A stretch of 64,000 nt of DNA, from positions 5,532,501-5,596,500 of the forward strand of contig NZ_AP019860.1 in assembly GCF_009002475.1 (NCBI RefSeq), in the 5' to 3' direction. Source of the stretch: Candidatus Uabimicrobium amorphum. Its GTDB lineage: Bacteria > Planctomycetota > Uabimicrobiia > Uabimicrobiales > Uabimicrobiaceae. How positions within the stretch are numbered: the stretch's first letter is position 1; every line of letters starts with the position of its first letter. Below, one piece after another: positions 16,659 to 25,150 of this stretch. Position numbers and translations under genes: made by a program. Below the pieces are notes generated by a model that saw only the letters and a list, made by a program, of their open reading frames with translations, had not been told where the DNA came from and searched no databases.

Positions 16659-17054
16659 ATGAGTGAAAAAGAAATTATTTGGGGAACTGGACGTAGAAAA
16701 ACATCCGTTGCTAGAGTAAGACTTCTTAGTGGAAATGGAAAGATTGCCATTAATGGTAAGAAAATGGATGATTATTTTCCCGTTCGTAACCACCAAAACT
16801 CCGTTATGGCACCGCTTAGTTTGACAGGTTCTGCCGACAAATATGATATACATGTAAATGTATCTGGTGGTGGTTTAACCGGACAATCTGGTGCGGTACT
16901 GCTAGGGATCGCTAGAGCTCTATGCAAAGCAGATGCAGCACTAGAAGAGAAATTGAGAAATCACGGGCTTCTAACTAGAGACAGTCGTATGAAAGAACGT
17001 AAAAAATACGGTCGTCGTAAAGCACGTAAAAGTTTTCAATTTTCCAAGCGTTAA
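16659..17054 (+). CDS. rpsI: 30S ribosomal protein S9
   Basis: 131 residues. The N-terminus GTGRRKTSVARVRLLSGNGK, the middle VSGGGLTGQSGAVLLGIARAL and the C-terminal tail ERKKYGRRKARKSFQFSKR are diagnostic. The basic tail reaches the P-site tRNA in known ribosomes. The gene ends the rplM-rpsI operon, with a strong hairpin 14 bp after the stop. Confidence 0.98.
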   Translation: MSEKEIIWGTGRRKTSVARVRLLSGNGKIAINGKKMDDYFPVRNHQNSVMAPLSLTGSADKYDIHVNVSGGGLTGQSGAVLLGIARALCKADAALEEKLRNHGLLTRDSRMKERKKYGRRKARKSFQFSKR

Positions 17055-17068
17055 AATTTCGCTTAAGC

Positions 17069-17112
17069 ATTCTATAGAACCATTCCATGGTTCTATAGAA
17101 TTCGTTCTTTTT
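17069..17112 (+). terminator. Terminator of the rplM-rpsI operon
   Basis: A perfect 15-bp stem (ATTCTATAGAACCAT / ATGGTTCTATAGAAT) with a 3-nt loop (17069-17101) is followed by a T-rich tail TCGTTCTTTTT. Confidence 0.85.
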
Positions 17113-17229
17113 CAAATCTTACCTACTTAACACAAGTCATCTATCACCATAGTCAATGCAACCTGCATTTTTAGATAATCTTCATCCACTTGTTTATTTC
17201 TCCTTTTTTATGAATACAGGAGTATTTTC

Positions 17230-19740
17230 ATGTTCAAATATTTATTCCCTATTTTAATTGTGTTACTTGTTTTTCCATTTAACACCTTTAGTGAGGATTT
17301 CAACGCTGCCGACTATATCTCTGACGGAACACTGCTATATGTCGAGATGGAAAATGGTCAAAAATTTTGCGAACAGATGAGAGAAATAGGACTTTGGCAA
17401 TTGTTCGCTTCCGACGAATGGAAAGCTTTTTTTGACACAATACCACCAGAATTTGTTGAAATGATTCGTGGACAGCAAAAGCAGTTTGAAATGCAAGCTG
17501 GTGTCACTTTAAAAGACGTTGCCGAAGCTTTTTCTGGACATTTTTCTATCGCGGCAATGGACGTAATACCTGGCCCTATGCCGATGCCCGCCGTTCTTCT
17601 AAGTTGGGATATGGGAAAGCAAGCTGACAAAGTCAGCACAATGCTTTTACAGATGTATCAAGGCTTGGTACCTGGTGCACAAAAAGAACAATACGAATAC
17701 AATGGTCAAACTGTGTATCAGTTGGCAACACCAGCGATGCCTGCTTACTGTGCTGTAGTGAACAATGTAATGTTGTTATCCACTTCAAAAACACATCTCG
17801 AGGCAGTACTTTCTGGTAAACATAAAAATAGCTTACAGTCTTATGCTCGTTACCAAGAGATTAAGAAACGTACTTTGCGCGGAAGATCAGGTCTTTTTGT
17901 ATATGCGAACGCAGAACGCATGATGCAAATGGGTGTGCAAATGTCTGGACAAGCACAACAAGTACAACCAATGATTGACATGATTGGTGTTGACGCTTTA
18001 AAAGGTATAGGAACTGGATTCTATTTCAAAAGCACACAGGTTGTAGAAAGTTTTTACATTCACATGCCAGGTGAACGCAAAGGAATTTTGGGAAAGATAT
18101 TGCCTTCAAAACCAGCATCAAAAAATTTAGAAAAATATATTCCTGAAGACTTAGTTGCTTTTCGCCACAGTTATTTTGAACTGCGCGGCTTTGTAGAAGC
18201 GGGCTTAGAAGCTTTACAAATGTTTGCCCCACGCCAACATCAACAATTTATGGGAATGGAACAACAATTCAACCAGCAACTGGGTGTGAATTTACGCGAA
18301 GATGTTATTTACAACATGGGAGATGAATATCTATCCTCTGTTAGTTTATCTGGTGGTTTAATACCTGATTTTGCAATACAGTTTTCCTTAAAAGATCCTA
18401 AGGTATTTACAGCAGCAATCGAAAAATTACTGCAAATGGTACCGAAAAAACATCGTTATAAGTTCTTATGGAATGGTTACAACTTCCACTATTTCAATTT
18501 TAGTAGTATGTCAGAACCTATTCCTGTCGCACCTACTTTTGTTATTGATGGAAATCGTATTTTGATTACTCTTTATCCTGAAATGGCAAAAAACTTGATC
18601 GTTCAGAAGAATGGACATTTTCCTAAAGATATGATGACATATCTAGATGGTTATGAGCATACAGATATTCAATATCTAAATGTTGAAAAACTCGTAGTAC
18701 CGCTATATCGTACCGCGATTCCATTTGTACAATCCATGATTCCAAGATCAGAAGTTCCCATCGAATTTGGATTACTTCCTTCGGGAAATACTCTAAAAAA
18801 ATACGTGAATAATGCTATGATGGTTTGGTTTACCGACCAAGCGGGTATGTGTTTTGAGATGCATTCTCCATTTGGTTTAGTGGGACCTTTGGCTGCATTG
18901 GGTGCTATGGCGGAACAGAATTCTCCATACAATGAACCTTATGATCCTGACTATGATGATTCTCCTGTGGATGAGCCAGTCAAAGAAAAAGAACCCACCG
19001 ATGTAGTTGTGGAAGAACCAGCTGGAGAAGGTGTGAGTTCGGAACTTTTAGGTGTGGAAGATTCTCGCACATGGAAGAACACCAACGTTAAGTCAAAGGT
19101 AAGCGTTTATTTTGGAAAATCTTCACTGAAAGTACATTTGTTTGCACCAATGCCTCCTAGTGTACTGTCGTATGGTAATTTTAAACTGACAGCGACAGAT
19201 AATTTAGGCAATGCCATCAAATATAAACCAGGTTTTGGTTTCCGTACAGGTAGTGAGCATAAAAAAGTGGACTCTTATGCGTTGAAAAATGTGATTCGTG
19301 ACAAAGGAATGCGTCTAGATCTACAGTTTTCTTCTCCATCACGCGACGCAAAAAGCATCAGCCTGACTGGATCTTTCGAAATAAAGACTGCTGAGGCGAA
19401 AACTTTAGAGCTAAAAAGTTATGGCGACTTGCGTAAGAACTTGCATGTTTCTGAAGATATTAGTGGCTTGAAGATTCAATTCACCAAAGATTGCAAAGAG
19501 AAAAGTGTGAACCTTCGCATTAGTGGTGATCCTGTGAAATTGAAAACCATTTACGCGAAAAAAGGCGAGACCGTATACAAATCAAATGGTTGGAGTTCCT
19601 ATAAATCTAAGGGAGACACCGTTACCAGTTATTGGTTTAAAGACGCGATCCCCGATGATGCAAATATCTACTTTGAATATGCAGACAATGTTAAAGTACA
19701 AAAAATCACCGTAGATGTGAAAGACCAAATGTTACCATAA
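17230..19740 (+). CDS. Large secreted DUF3352-like protein of unknown function
   Basis: 836 residues. A signal peptide is visible (YLFPILIVLLVFPFNTFSED). The opening motif YISDGTLLYVEMENGQKF and the pattern of substrate-like alpha/beta segments resemble DUF3352-type proteins found in planctomycetes and cyanobacteria. Residues about 565-610 are an acidic Pro/Glu/Asp linker. A separate beta-rich C-terminal domain follows (about 610-836). No catalytic motif is recognisable. AGGAG lies 6 bp before the ATG. The gene is monocistronic, bounded by terminators on both sides. Exported or envelope location is a safe inference; the job is not. Confidence 0.7.
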   Translation: MFKYLFPILIVLLVFPFNTFSEDFNAADYISDGTLLYVEMENGQKFCEQMREIGLWQLFASDEWKAFFDTIPPEFVEMIRGQQKQFEMQAGVTLKDVAEAFSGHFSIAAMDVIPGPMPMPAVLLSWDMGKQADKVSTMLLQMYQGLVPGAQKEQYEYNGQTVYQLATPAMPAYCAVVNNVMLLSTSKTHLEAVLSGKHKNSLQSYARYQEIKKRTLRGRSGLFVYANAERMMQMGVQMSGQAQQVQPMIDMIGVDALKGIGTGFYFKSTQVVESFYIHMPGERKGILGKILPSKPASKNLEKYIPEDLVAFRHSYFELRGFVEAGLEALQMFAPRQHQQFMGMEQQFNQQLGVNLREDVIYNMGDEYLSSVSLSGGLIPDFAIQFSLKDPKVFTAAIEKLLQMVPKKHRYKFLWNGYNFHYFNFSSMSEPIPVAPTFVIDGNRILITLYPEMAKNLIVQKNGHFPKDMMTYLDGYEHTDIQYLNVEKLVVPLYRTAIPFVQSMIPRSEVPIEFGLLPSGNTLKKYVNNAMMVWFTDQAGMCFEMHSPFGLVGPLAALGAMAEQNSPYNEPYDPDYDDSPVDEPVKEKEPTDVVVEEPAGEGVSSELLGVEDSRTWKNTNVKSKVSVYFGKSSLKVHLFAPMPPSVLSYGNFKLTATDNLGNAIKYKPGFGFRTGSEHKKVDSYALKNVIRDKGMRLDLQFSSPSRDAKSISLTGSFEIKTAEAKTLELKSYGDLRKNLHVSEDISGLKIQFTKDCKEKSVNLRISGDPVKLKTIYAKKGETVYKSNGWSSYKSKGDTVTSYWFKDAIPDDANIYFEYADNVKVQKITVDVKDQMLP

Positions 19741-19750
19741 CGAATAAACA

Positions 19751-19777
19751 AAGATGCCTATTTTCTAGGCATCTTTT
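19751..19777 (+). terminator. Intrinsic terminator after the DUF3352-like gene
   Basis: A 10-bp perfect stem (AAGATGCCTA / TAGGCATCTT) with loop TTTTC ends in TTTT, 10 bp after the stop codon. Confidence 0.85.
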
Positions 19778-19798
19778 ACGATGGAAACACGTTGGAAA

Positions 19799-19824
19799 TG
19801 TAGGGGCGGACCTAGTGTCCGCCC
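19799..19824. repeat. REP-like GC-rich palindrome
   Basis: TGTAGGGGCGGAC-CTAGT-GTCCGCCC: an 8-bp all-GC-type stem with a 5-nt loop, no T tract, in an AT-rich intergenic gap. The TGTAGGGGCG...CGCCC layout is like short interspersed palindromes found many times in unrelated bacterial genomes. Only one copy is in this window. Confidence 0.5.
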
Positions 19825-19875
19825 GTTCTCTCAAATATAGTTAGATGAACGTTTCTTAAACAATTCACAAACCAA

Positions 19876-20664
19876 CTATGTTATTTTTCGTTGAAGCCAA
19901 TCACCAATAAAAGTGGTGTAGTGTTGACGAACTTCGGGAAAACGATCCATATTGGGGATATGATTTACTTCTAGCATAAATTTTTCTCCATTTGGTTGCA
20001 CCATGTAGTCGACAGCAATCCACTCTAATTGAAAGTGCTCTTTCAAATTTAAGGTATCCTGCAACAATTCTTCGTCCACGGATGAATGAATATGTGCATC
20101 TTGGTGATGTATGGACTTCAACCAGTCATCTCCTTTTAGTTGTATCTGCCAATACTTTTCTCCTATCACTAATATGCGAACAGCAGTTCCTTCAATAAAT
20201 GGTTCGATAATTGTTGGCTGCTCATAACTTTGCTTTCCCATAAATTTTTGTTTATTTTCTCCGCAGTGCCAGTTTCCCCATTTTGCCACACTTTCTTTCT
20301 CAACTTCGATATTCCCTTTAACGACAAACCCGCGCGGCATTTTAAATTTAGTTATGCGTAGTGCACGTGCCAGACAAGGTAGTTTTAAACGACAATTAAG
20401 CAAAGCAACTGGGTTGGGTAAACACACACCATCCCAAATTGCCAAGGCGTTGATGGTGTCAAAGTCATCCCCAAAAATACCGTGAAAAACAACAATATCG
20501 ACGGGGACAAGAAAGTCGGCAATATTGGGGTGTTCTACAAATAGTTGTTGCTCTTTTACTACGATTTCAGGTATGAGTTCGTGATGTATTGTTTTCACAG
20601 CGACATTTTGTACAATGTCGCGAATTTCATTTTTTTCTAATCCAATAAATAAAACTTTTTTCAT
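19876..20664 (-). CDS. ATP-grasp-fold ligase-like protein
   Basis: A 262-residue protein of the ATP-grasp superfamily, which joins a carboxyl group to an amine or thiol using ATP. Visible elements are IEPFIEGTAVRILVIGEKYW in the central domain and the metal/ATP-binding motif KFMLEVNHIPNMDRFP near the C-terminus, as in RimK or glutathione-synthetase relatives. The N-terminal pre-ATP-grasp region is present (VDIVVFHGIFGDDFDTINAL). The substrate is unknown. It is divergently placed from cydA, 205 bp apart, with no obvious functional link. Confidence 0.75.
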   Translation of the reverse strand: MKKVLFIGLEKNEIRDIVQNVAVKTIHHELIPEIVVKEQQLFVEHPNIADFLVPVDIVVFHGIFGDDFDTINALAIWDGVCLPNPVALLNCRLKLPCLARALRITKFKMPRGFVVKGNIEVEKESVAKWGNWHCGENKQKFMGKQSYEQPTIIEPFIEGTAVRILVIGEKYWQIQLKGDDWLKSIHHQDAHIHSSVDEELLQDTLNLKEHFQLEWIAVDYMVQPNGEKFMLEVNHIPNMDRFPEVRQHYTTFIGDWLQRKIT

Positions 20665-20869
20665 TATGTACCTTTTCCACGTGATTTTAAAGTATAGATA
20701 TTTGTTGGTATTTGGTGCCCATTGGGTTCAGTGTACTAGCATATTTCTATTACGAAGTGCTATGTGCATCGCACACTATTACTAAAATATACATAGTAAA
20801 AACAAAAAATGCATTTATAAAAAACAAAATAAAAACATAATAATTTTACATCTTGATAAAGGAGTCGTC

Positions 20870-22168
20870 ATGTCCGATCTTCTCGCAGCGCGCAGTCAAA
20901 TGGCTATGTCGTTAGCTTTTCATATAGTGTTTGCATGCATTGGAATTGGAATGCCTTTGTTAATGGTGATTTCCGAAGGGTTATGGTTAAAGACAAAAAA
21001 TAATGTGTATTTAGTCCTGGCAAAGAAATGGGCCAAAGGAACAGCGATTATGTTTGCTGTAGGCGCTGTTTCGGGAACGGTGTTGTCTTTTGAACTGGGG
21101 CTACTGTGGCCACAATTTATGTTGCACGCCGGTCCTATTATTGGTATGCCTTTCTCTTTGGAAGGTTTTGCCTTTTTTCTCGAGGCAATTTTTTTAGGGA
21201 TTTATTTGTATGGTTGGGATCGTGTAAAACCTAAAGTCCATTGGTTTTCAGGAATTATGGTAATGCTTAGCGGTATGTTTTCCGGTATTTTCGTGGTGAT
21301 GGCCAACGCATGGATGAATAGTCCTGTGGGCTTTGAATTTGTAGACGGAAAGTTTACGCAAATAGACCCTTATGCTGCGATGTTCAATCCCTTAGCATGG
21401 AATTATGCTTTGCATATGACTCTGGCAGCGTTTGTGTCTGTGGCATTTGTTGTTGCGGGAATTCACGCATTTGTATTGCTAAAAAAACCCCACAGTGAAT
21501 TTCACTATTGTGCACTCAAAATAGCGTTGTATGTGGGAATTGTAACAGCAATTCTTCAGCCGATTAGTGGGGACCTTACGGCAAAAAACACCGCAGTGCA
21601 TCAACCCGCGAAACTCGCGGCAATGGAGGCTCACTGGGAGACAGAAAAAGGGGCTTCTCTGAATATTGGTGGGTGGCCTGATGAGGAAAAAGAACAAACG
21701 ATTTATGCAATAAAAATACCTTATTTGTTAAGCTTTTTGGCCTTTGGTAAATTCAACGCGGAAGTGAAAGGACTAAAAGAATTTCCTAAAGAAAATCGTC
21801 CTCCCGTTGCGGTGGTACATATTGCTTTTCAAATTATGGTTGGCTGTGGTACTTTTCTAATGTTTTTAGGAGTACTGGCCGCATATTTTTTTATACGCAA
21901 ACAAGCGATCAATGATAAGAGGTGGTTTCTGAAATTGCTGGTACTCGCGGCACCATTAGGTTTTATTGCTACAGAGGCTGGATGGACAGTAACAGAAGTT
22001 GGGCGGCAACCATGGGTGATTTATAATATTATGCGTACCTCTGAGGCCGTAACAGATATGCCCAATTTAGTTGTGCCGTTCATCGTGTTTACGATATTGT
22101 ATATATTTCTGTTTGTGATGGTTGTGTACTTGATGCGTTTATACGTGATGAATTCTTATGAGGATTAA
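20870..22168 (+). CDS. cydA: Cytochrome bd-type quinol oxidase subunit I
   Basis: 432 residues, multi-spanning. Haem ligands are recognisable: His in LAFHIVFACIG near residue 18, His in YALHMTLAAFV near residue 184, and Met in FQIMVGCGTF near residue 326. The GRQPWVIYNIMRTSEAVT quinol-oxidase signature is present. The Q-loop is short, so it belongs to the short-loop (CIO-like) class. It oxidises quinol and reduces oxygen to water with high oxygen affinity. AAGGAG precedes the ATG by the right distance. It is directly abutted by cydB. Confidence 0.97.
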   Translation: MSDLLAARSQMAMSLAFHIVFACIGIGMPLLMVISEGLWLKTKNNVYLVLAKKWAKGTAIMFAVGAVSGTVLSFELGLLWPQFMLHAGPIIGMPFSLEGFAFFLEAIFLGIYLYGWDRVKPKVHWFSGIMVMLSGMFSGIFVVMANAWMNSPVGFEFVDGKFTQIDPYAAMFNPLAWNYALHMTLAAFVSVAFVVAGIHAFVLLKKPHSEFHYCALKIALYVGIVTAILQPISGDLTAKNTAVHQPAKLAAMEAHWETEKGASLNIGGWPDEEKEQTIYAIKIPYLLSFLAFGKFNAEVKGLKEFPKENRPPVAVVHIAFQIMVGCGTFLMFLGVLAAYFFIRKQAINDKRWFLKLLVLAAPLGFIATEAGWTVTEVGRQPWVIYNIMRTSEAVTDMPNLVVPFIVFTILYIFLFVMVVYLMRLYVMNSYED

Positions 22169-23185
22169 ATGATGAGTGTAGAATTTTTATTGGCGAGCGT
22201 TGTCGTCAGCTCCTTAGTCATTTACGCTTTATCGGGTGGTGCTGACTTTGGTGGTGGAGCATGGAGTTTGTTTGCTCGTGGAGAGCGCAAAGAGCAGCAA
22301 CAAAATTTAATAGAACGCGCTATTGCGCCGATATGGGAAACAAACCACGTGTGGATTATTTTGGTGATTGTGGTACTATTTGTCGCGTATCCACTGGCGT
22401 TTTCGTCTATCGCCACAAGTTTACATATACCACTTACCGTGATGCTCATCGGAATCGTTCTGCGTGGCTGTGCATTTATTTTTCGTGCCTATGGTATGAA
22501 AGACGACAAAAAATTGCGCGATTTTTGGGAAAAAGTATTTGGAATTTCTAGTTTGCTCACCCCGATTACTTTTGGTGTTGTTGTCGCTGCGGTGGCGAAT
22601 GGAAAATTGCGCGTTGATGTCGAAAATACCAAAGTGATGACGGATTTTGTGGAAGCATGGTGGGGAATTTTTCCGTTCAGTGTCGGCATTTTTACATTGT
22701 TTACATTTATGTTTCTCGCCGCAGTTTATTTGATCTGCGAAGCGGGAGAACAAAAATTGCAAAACGACTTTCGCATACGTGCTGTTTGTAGCGCAGCGTT
22801 ACTAGATCTTACTGCAATGTGGTGTTTATATTTGTCGCGAAGTCATGCGCCACTATTTTGGCAAGGGTTGTGGAGTAGTAAATACGCGATATTTTTTCAT
22901 GGATGTGGTATGGTACTTGCCACATCTATTTTTTTTACTTTATGGAAACGTCAATACAAAATGGTACGCGTGCTAGCCATGACCAAGGTTATTTGCATTG
23001 TTCTTGGTTGGGCAGTATGTCAGTTTCCCTTTTTGGTCGTCCCTGACCTGACAATTTACACTGCGACAGCTCCAAAAAATGTATTGTATATGATGACGAC
23101 GATTATTTTTTTAGGAATGATCGTTACCGTTCCTGCGTTGTACTATTTGTTTTATGTTTTTAAAAGAGATAAGGAAGTATCATGA
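22169..23185 (+). CDS. cydB: Cytochrome bd-type quinol oxidase subunit II
   Basis: 338 residues with about eight membrane spans. Family features are YALSGGADFGGGAWSLFARG near the N-terminus and ETNHVWIILVIVVLFVAYP. It starts at the base after the cydA stop. A second ATG three bases later is equally possible (AGGA at 22161-22164). Partner of CydA in the terminal oxidase. Its stop overlaps the start of the acylphosphatase gene, forming a three-gene operon. No cydX-like small gene or cydDC exporter is visible nearby. Confidence 0.96.
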   Translation: MMSVEFLLASVVVSSLVIYALSGGADFGGGAWSLFARGERKEQQQNLIERAIAPIWETNHVWIILVIVVLFVAYPLAFSSIATSLHIPLTVMLIGIVLRGCAFIFRAYGMKDDKKLRDFWEKVFGISSLLTPITFGVVVAAVANGKLRVDVENTKVMTDFVEAWWGIFPFSVGIFTLFTFMFLAAVYLICEAGEQKLQNDFRIRAVCSAALLDLTAMWCLYLSRSHAPLFWQGLWSSKYAIFFHGCGMVLATSIFFTLWKRQYKMVRVLAMTKVICIVLGWAVCQFPFLVVPDLTIYTATAPKNVLYMMTTIIFLGMIVTVPALYYLFYVFKRDKEVS

Positions 23186-23454
23186 AGCGTTTACATGTAT
23201 TTGTTTCGGGAAAAGTTCAAGGCGTTTCGTATCGTTACTATACGACGTTAGAGGCAGCTAAATATCAAATAAGTGGTTGGGTGCGCAATTTAAGTGATGG
23301 TAGAGTGGAAATGCTCGCGGAAGGGTCCGAAGAAGAGTTACAACAACTACTGAATTGGACGTATAAAGGGTCTCCTGCCGCTGAAGTTAGCGATGTAAAT
23401 TACGAGTGGTTGGAGTGTCGAAATGAATTTACAAATTTTACGGTGACAGGATAG
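23182..23454 (+). CDS. acyP: Acylphosphatase
   Basis: 90 residues. The catalytic loop GKVQGVSYRYYTTLEA with the phosphate-binding Arg and the catalytic Asn in GWVRNLSDGRVEMLAEG are both intact. It hydrolyses acyl phosphates such as acetyl phosphate or 1,3-bisphosphoglycerate. The ATG overlaps the cydB stop by 4 bp (ATGA), so translation is coupled to an oxidase subunit, an unusual pairing. Confidence 0.95.
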   Translation: MKRLHVFVSGKVQGVSYRYYTTLEAAKYQISGWVRNLSDGRVEMLAEGSEEELQQLLNWTYKGSPAAEVSDVNYEWLECRNEFTNFTVTG

Positions 23455-23468
23455 GAGAAAAAAACTCG

Positions 23469-25103
23469 GTGATACGCGATATTCTAAAAACAACAGACCA
23501 AAAAAAGCGCAAAGAATTATTTGCACAGCTGCCGCAGAAGTATTCTTACAACGCCGCAATATTATTGCTGTGGCAATATATAGAGACCGGGTCACCTGAC
23601 AAAGAAGCTCTGAATGAAATTCTCGAACTTACCCATATAAAACCTGGAGATGAGAATAAGTATATTTCCTTGTCTACCATTGTAACTTTGTGGCCGCAGG
23701 AGTTTTTGTCGCTAGATTTTGCGTTACTCATGGATATGATCATTAGAGAAAATCCCGTATATAAGGGAATTGAGAAGACAATGCATGCCGCACTTCGCTT
23801 AAAAGACGACAAGCTCGCAATTGCTCTTAGCGAAAAATTGCCAAACGACAGCAGTAAAAGCGATGTTTTGGCGCGAACGGCTATTTCGGCATCGCGACAC
23901 AAAGGGCATCGCCAAGCCACGTGGTTTTTAGAACAAGCGATGGTAGCTTATAAAAATAAGCCTCCGTCTACGGGACTAGAGAATATTGTCGACGCATGGG
24001 AAAATTCGCGTTTGCGGAACCGCAAACGAATGTTTGTGGCAATACTCGATTTATGTGAAAAGAGTTTGTCGCAGAAACAAGAGTTGCAGCGTATAACGGA
24101 AACCGTGATACACAGCAGGCAACAAATCGATAAGCATATTTATGCAGAACTTATTTTGGAAAAAGCATTGAAGCACAATTACGTTTTTCTTGTAGATAAG
24201 CTTTTAGACTATGTCACAAAATACAAGATGTTGACGCGTGTGTTTCAAAGATCAAAACAAATGTCTCACGATGATAAGCACAAAATTATGTGTAAATATT
24301 TCTTTCAGCTAGCCACTTTGGAAGAAAATAAAAAAAAGTCCTCGCAACTGATGGCCAAGAGTCGTGAACATTTGCGTAGTGTCCATGACAAGAGTATCGA
24401 ATTACAATTACTCATGAACATCATACGCAGACTTATTGGCATAAAAAAAGCCAATAAAGCTTATAACATGATTTTTGATGTTGTGGACTGTTATCGTAAA
24501 GTATGGCGTAGTACAAATTACGAACATGAACAAAAAATATTAATAGGCATTGATTTTGCAGCTTTTTTAGCACGTATCAAAGAATATGAGCGTGCCGGCA
24601 GTATATTTCACGAAGTGGTTAACATCGTTAAGGACTTAGAAAACGACAAAGACCGCGCGCATATGTTGCGGTTGATATTTGAAAAATTACTACGCTATAC
24701 ACATATTAAAGATCGTTTGTCACTACTGCACACAGTACTCGATATACTAGAAGAAATCGGAAGTGACCACGATAAAGGTTTTGCACTCAATAGTCTGGGT
24801 TTTGAAAGCGGTGGAATGATTAGCGATTTGGGAAATTTTCCCAACGAACGCAGTGAAGAGTTACTACTACGCATCGTCGAAATTGCGAAACCACTCAACG
24901 ATAATGACTTTTTTATCGATGCTCTCGCGGCGATGGCCGCGTGTAAGTTAAAAGAATGCGCCTACCAAACCTACCAAAACTATTTACGTGGTAAATCTTT
25001 AACTGTCGAGCAGGTTGAACGTACAGCACAACAACTTGTGAAAGTGAAAAAGAAATCTTTGGCAGCAAAATTGCTCAAGAGTTACTTAATGCGACAAGAG
25101 TAA
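23469..25103 (+). CDS. Helical-repeat protein of unknown function
   Basis: A 544-residue all-helical protein with no signal peptide and no membrane span. Amphipathic helices recur through the chain (for example LALLMDMIIRENPVYKG, ALKHNYVFLVDKLLDYVTKY, FAAFLARIKEYERAGSIFHE), resembling TPR/HEAT-type solenoids, though no unit is canonical. The start is GTG at 23469 with AGGAG about 11 bp upstream. It follows acyP by 14 bp and is probably read through from the cyd operon. It probably serves as a protein-binding scaffold; nothing more can be said. Confidence 0.65.
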   Translation: MIRDILKTTDQKKRKELFAQLPQKYSYNAAILLLWQYIETGSPDKEALNEILELTHIKPGDENKYISLSTIVTLWPQEFLSLDFALLMDMIIRENPVYKGIEKTMHAALRLKDDKLAIALSEKLPNDSSKSDVLARTAISASRHKGHRQATWFLEQAMVAYKNKPPSTGLENIVDAWENSRLRNRKRMFVAILDLCEKSLSQKQELQRITETVIHSRQQIDKHIYAELILEKALKHNYVFLVDKLLDYVTKYKMLTRVFQRSKQMSHDDKHKIMCKYFFQLATLEENKKKSSQLMAKSREHLRSVHDKSIELQLLMNIIRRLIGIKKANKAYNMIFDVVDCYRKVWRSTNYEHEQKILIGIDFAAFLARIKEYERAGSIFHEVVNIVKDLENDKDRAHMLRLIFEKLLRYTHIKDRLSLLHTVLDILEEIGSDHDKGFALNSLGFESGGMISDLGNFPNERSEELLLRIVEIAKPLNDNDFFIDALAAMAACKLKECAYQTYQNYLRGKSLTVEQVERTAQQLVKVKKKSLAAKLLKSYLMRQE

Positions 25104-25150
25104 ATTCGTTTAACAAAAAATCCTACACTACAAAGGAAAGGAAAATAACT

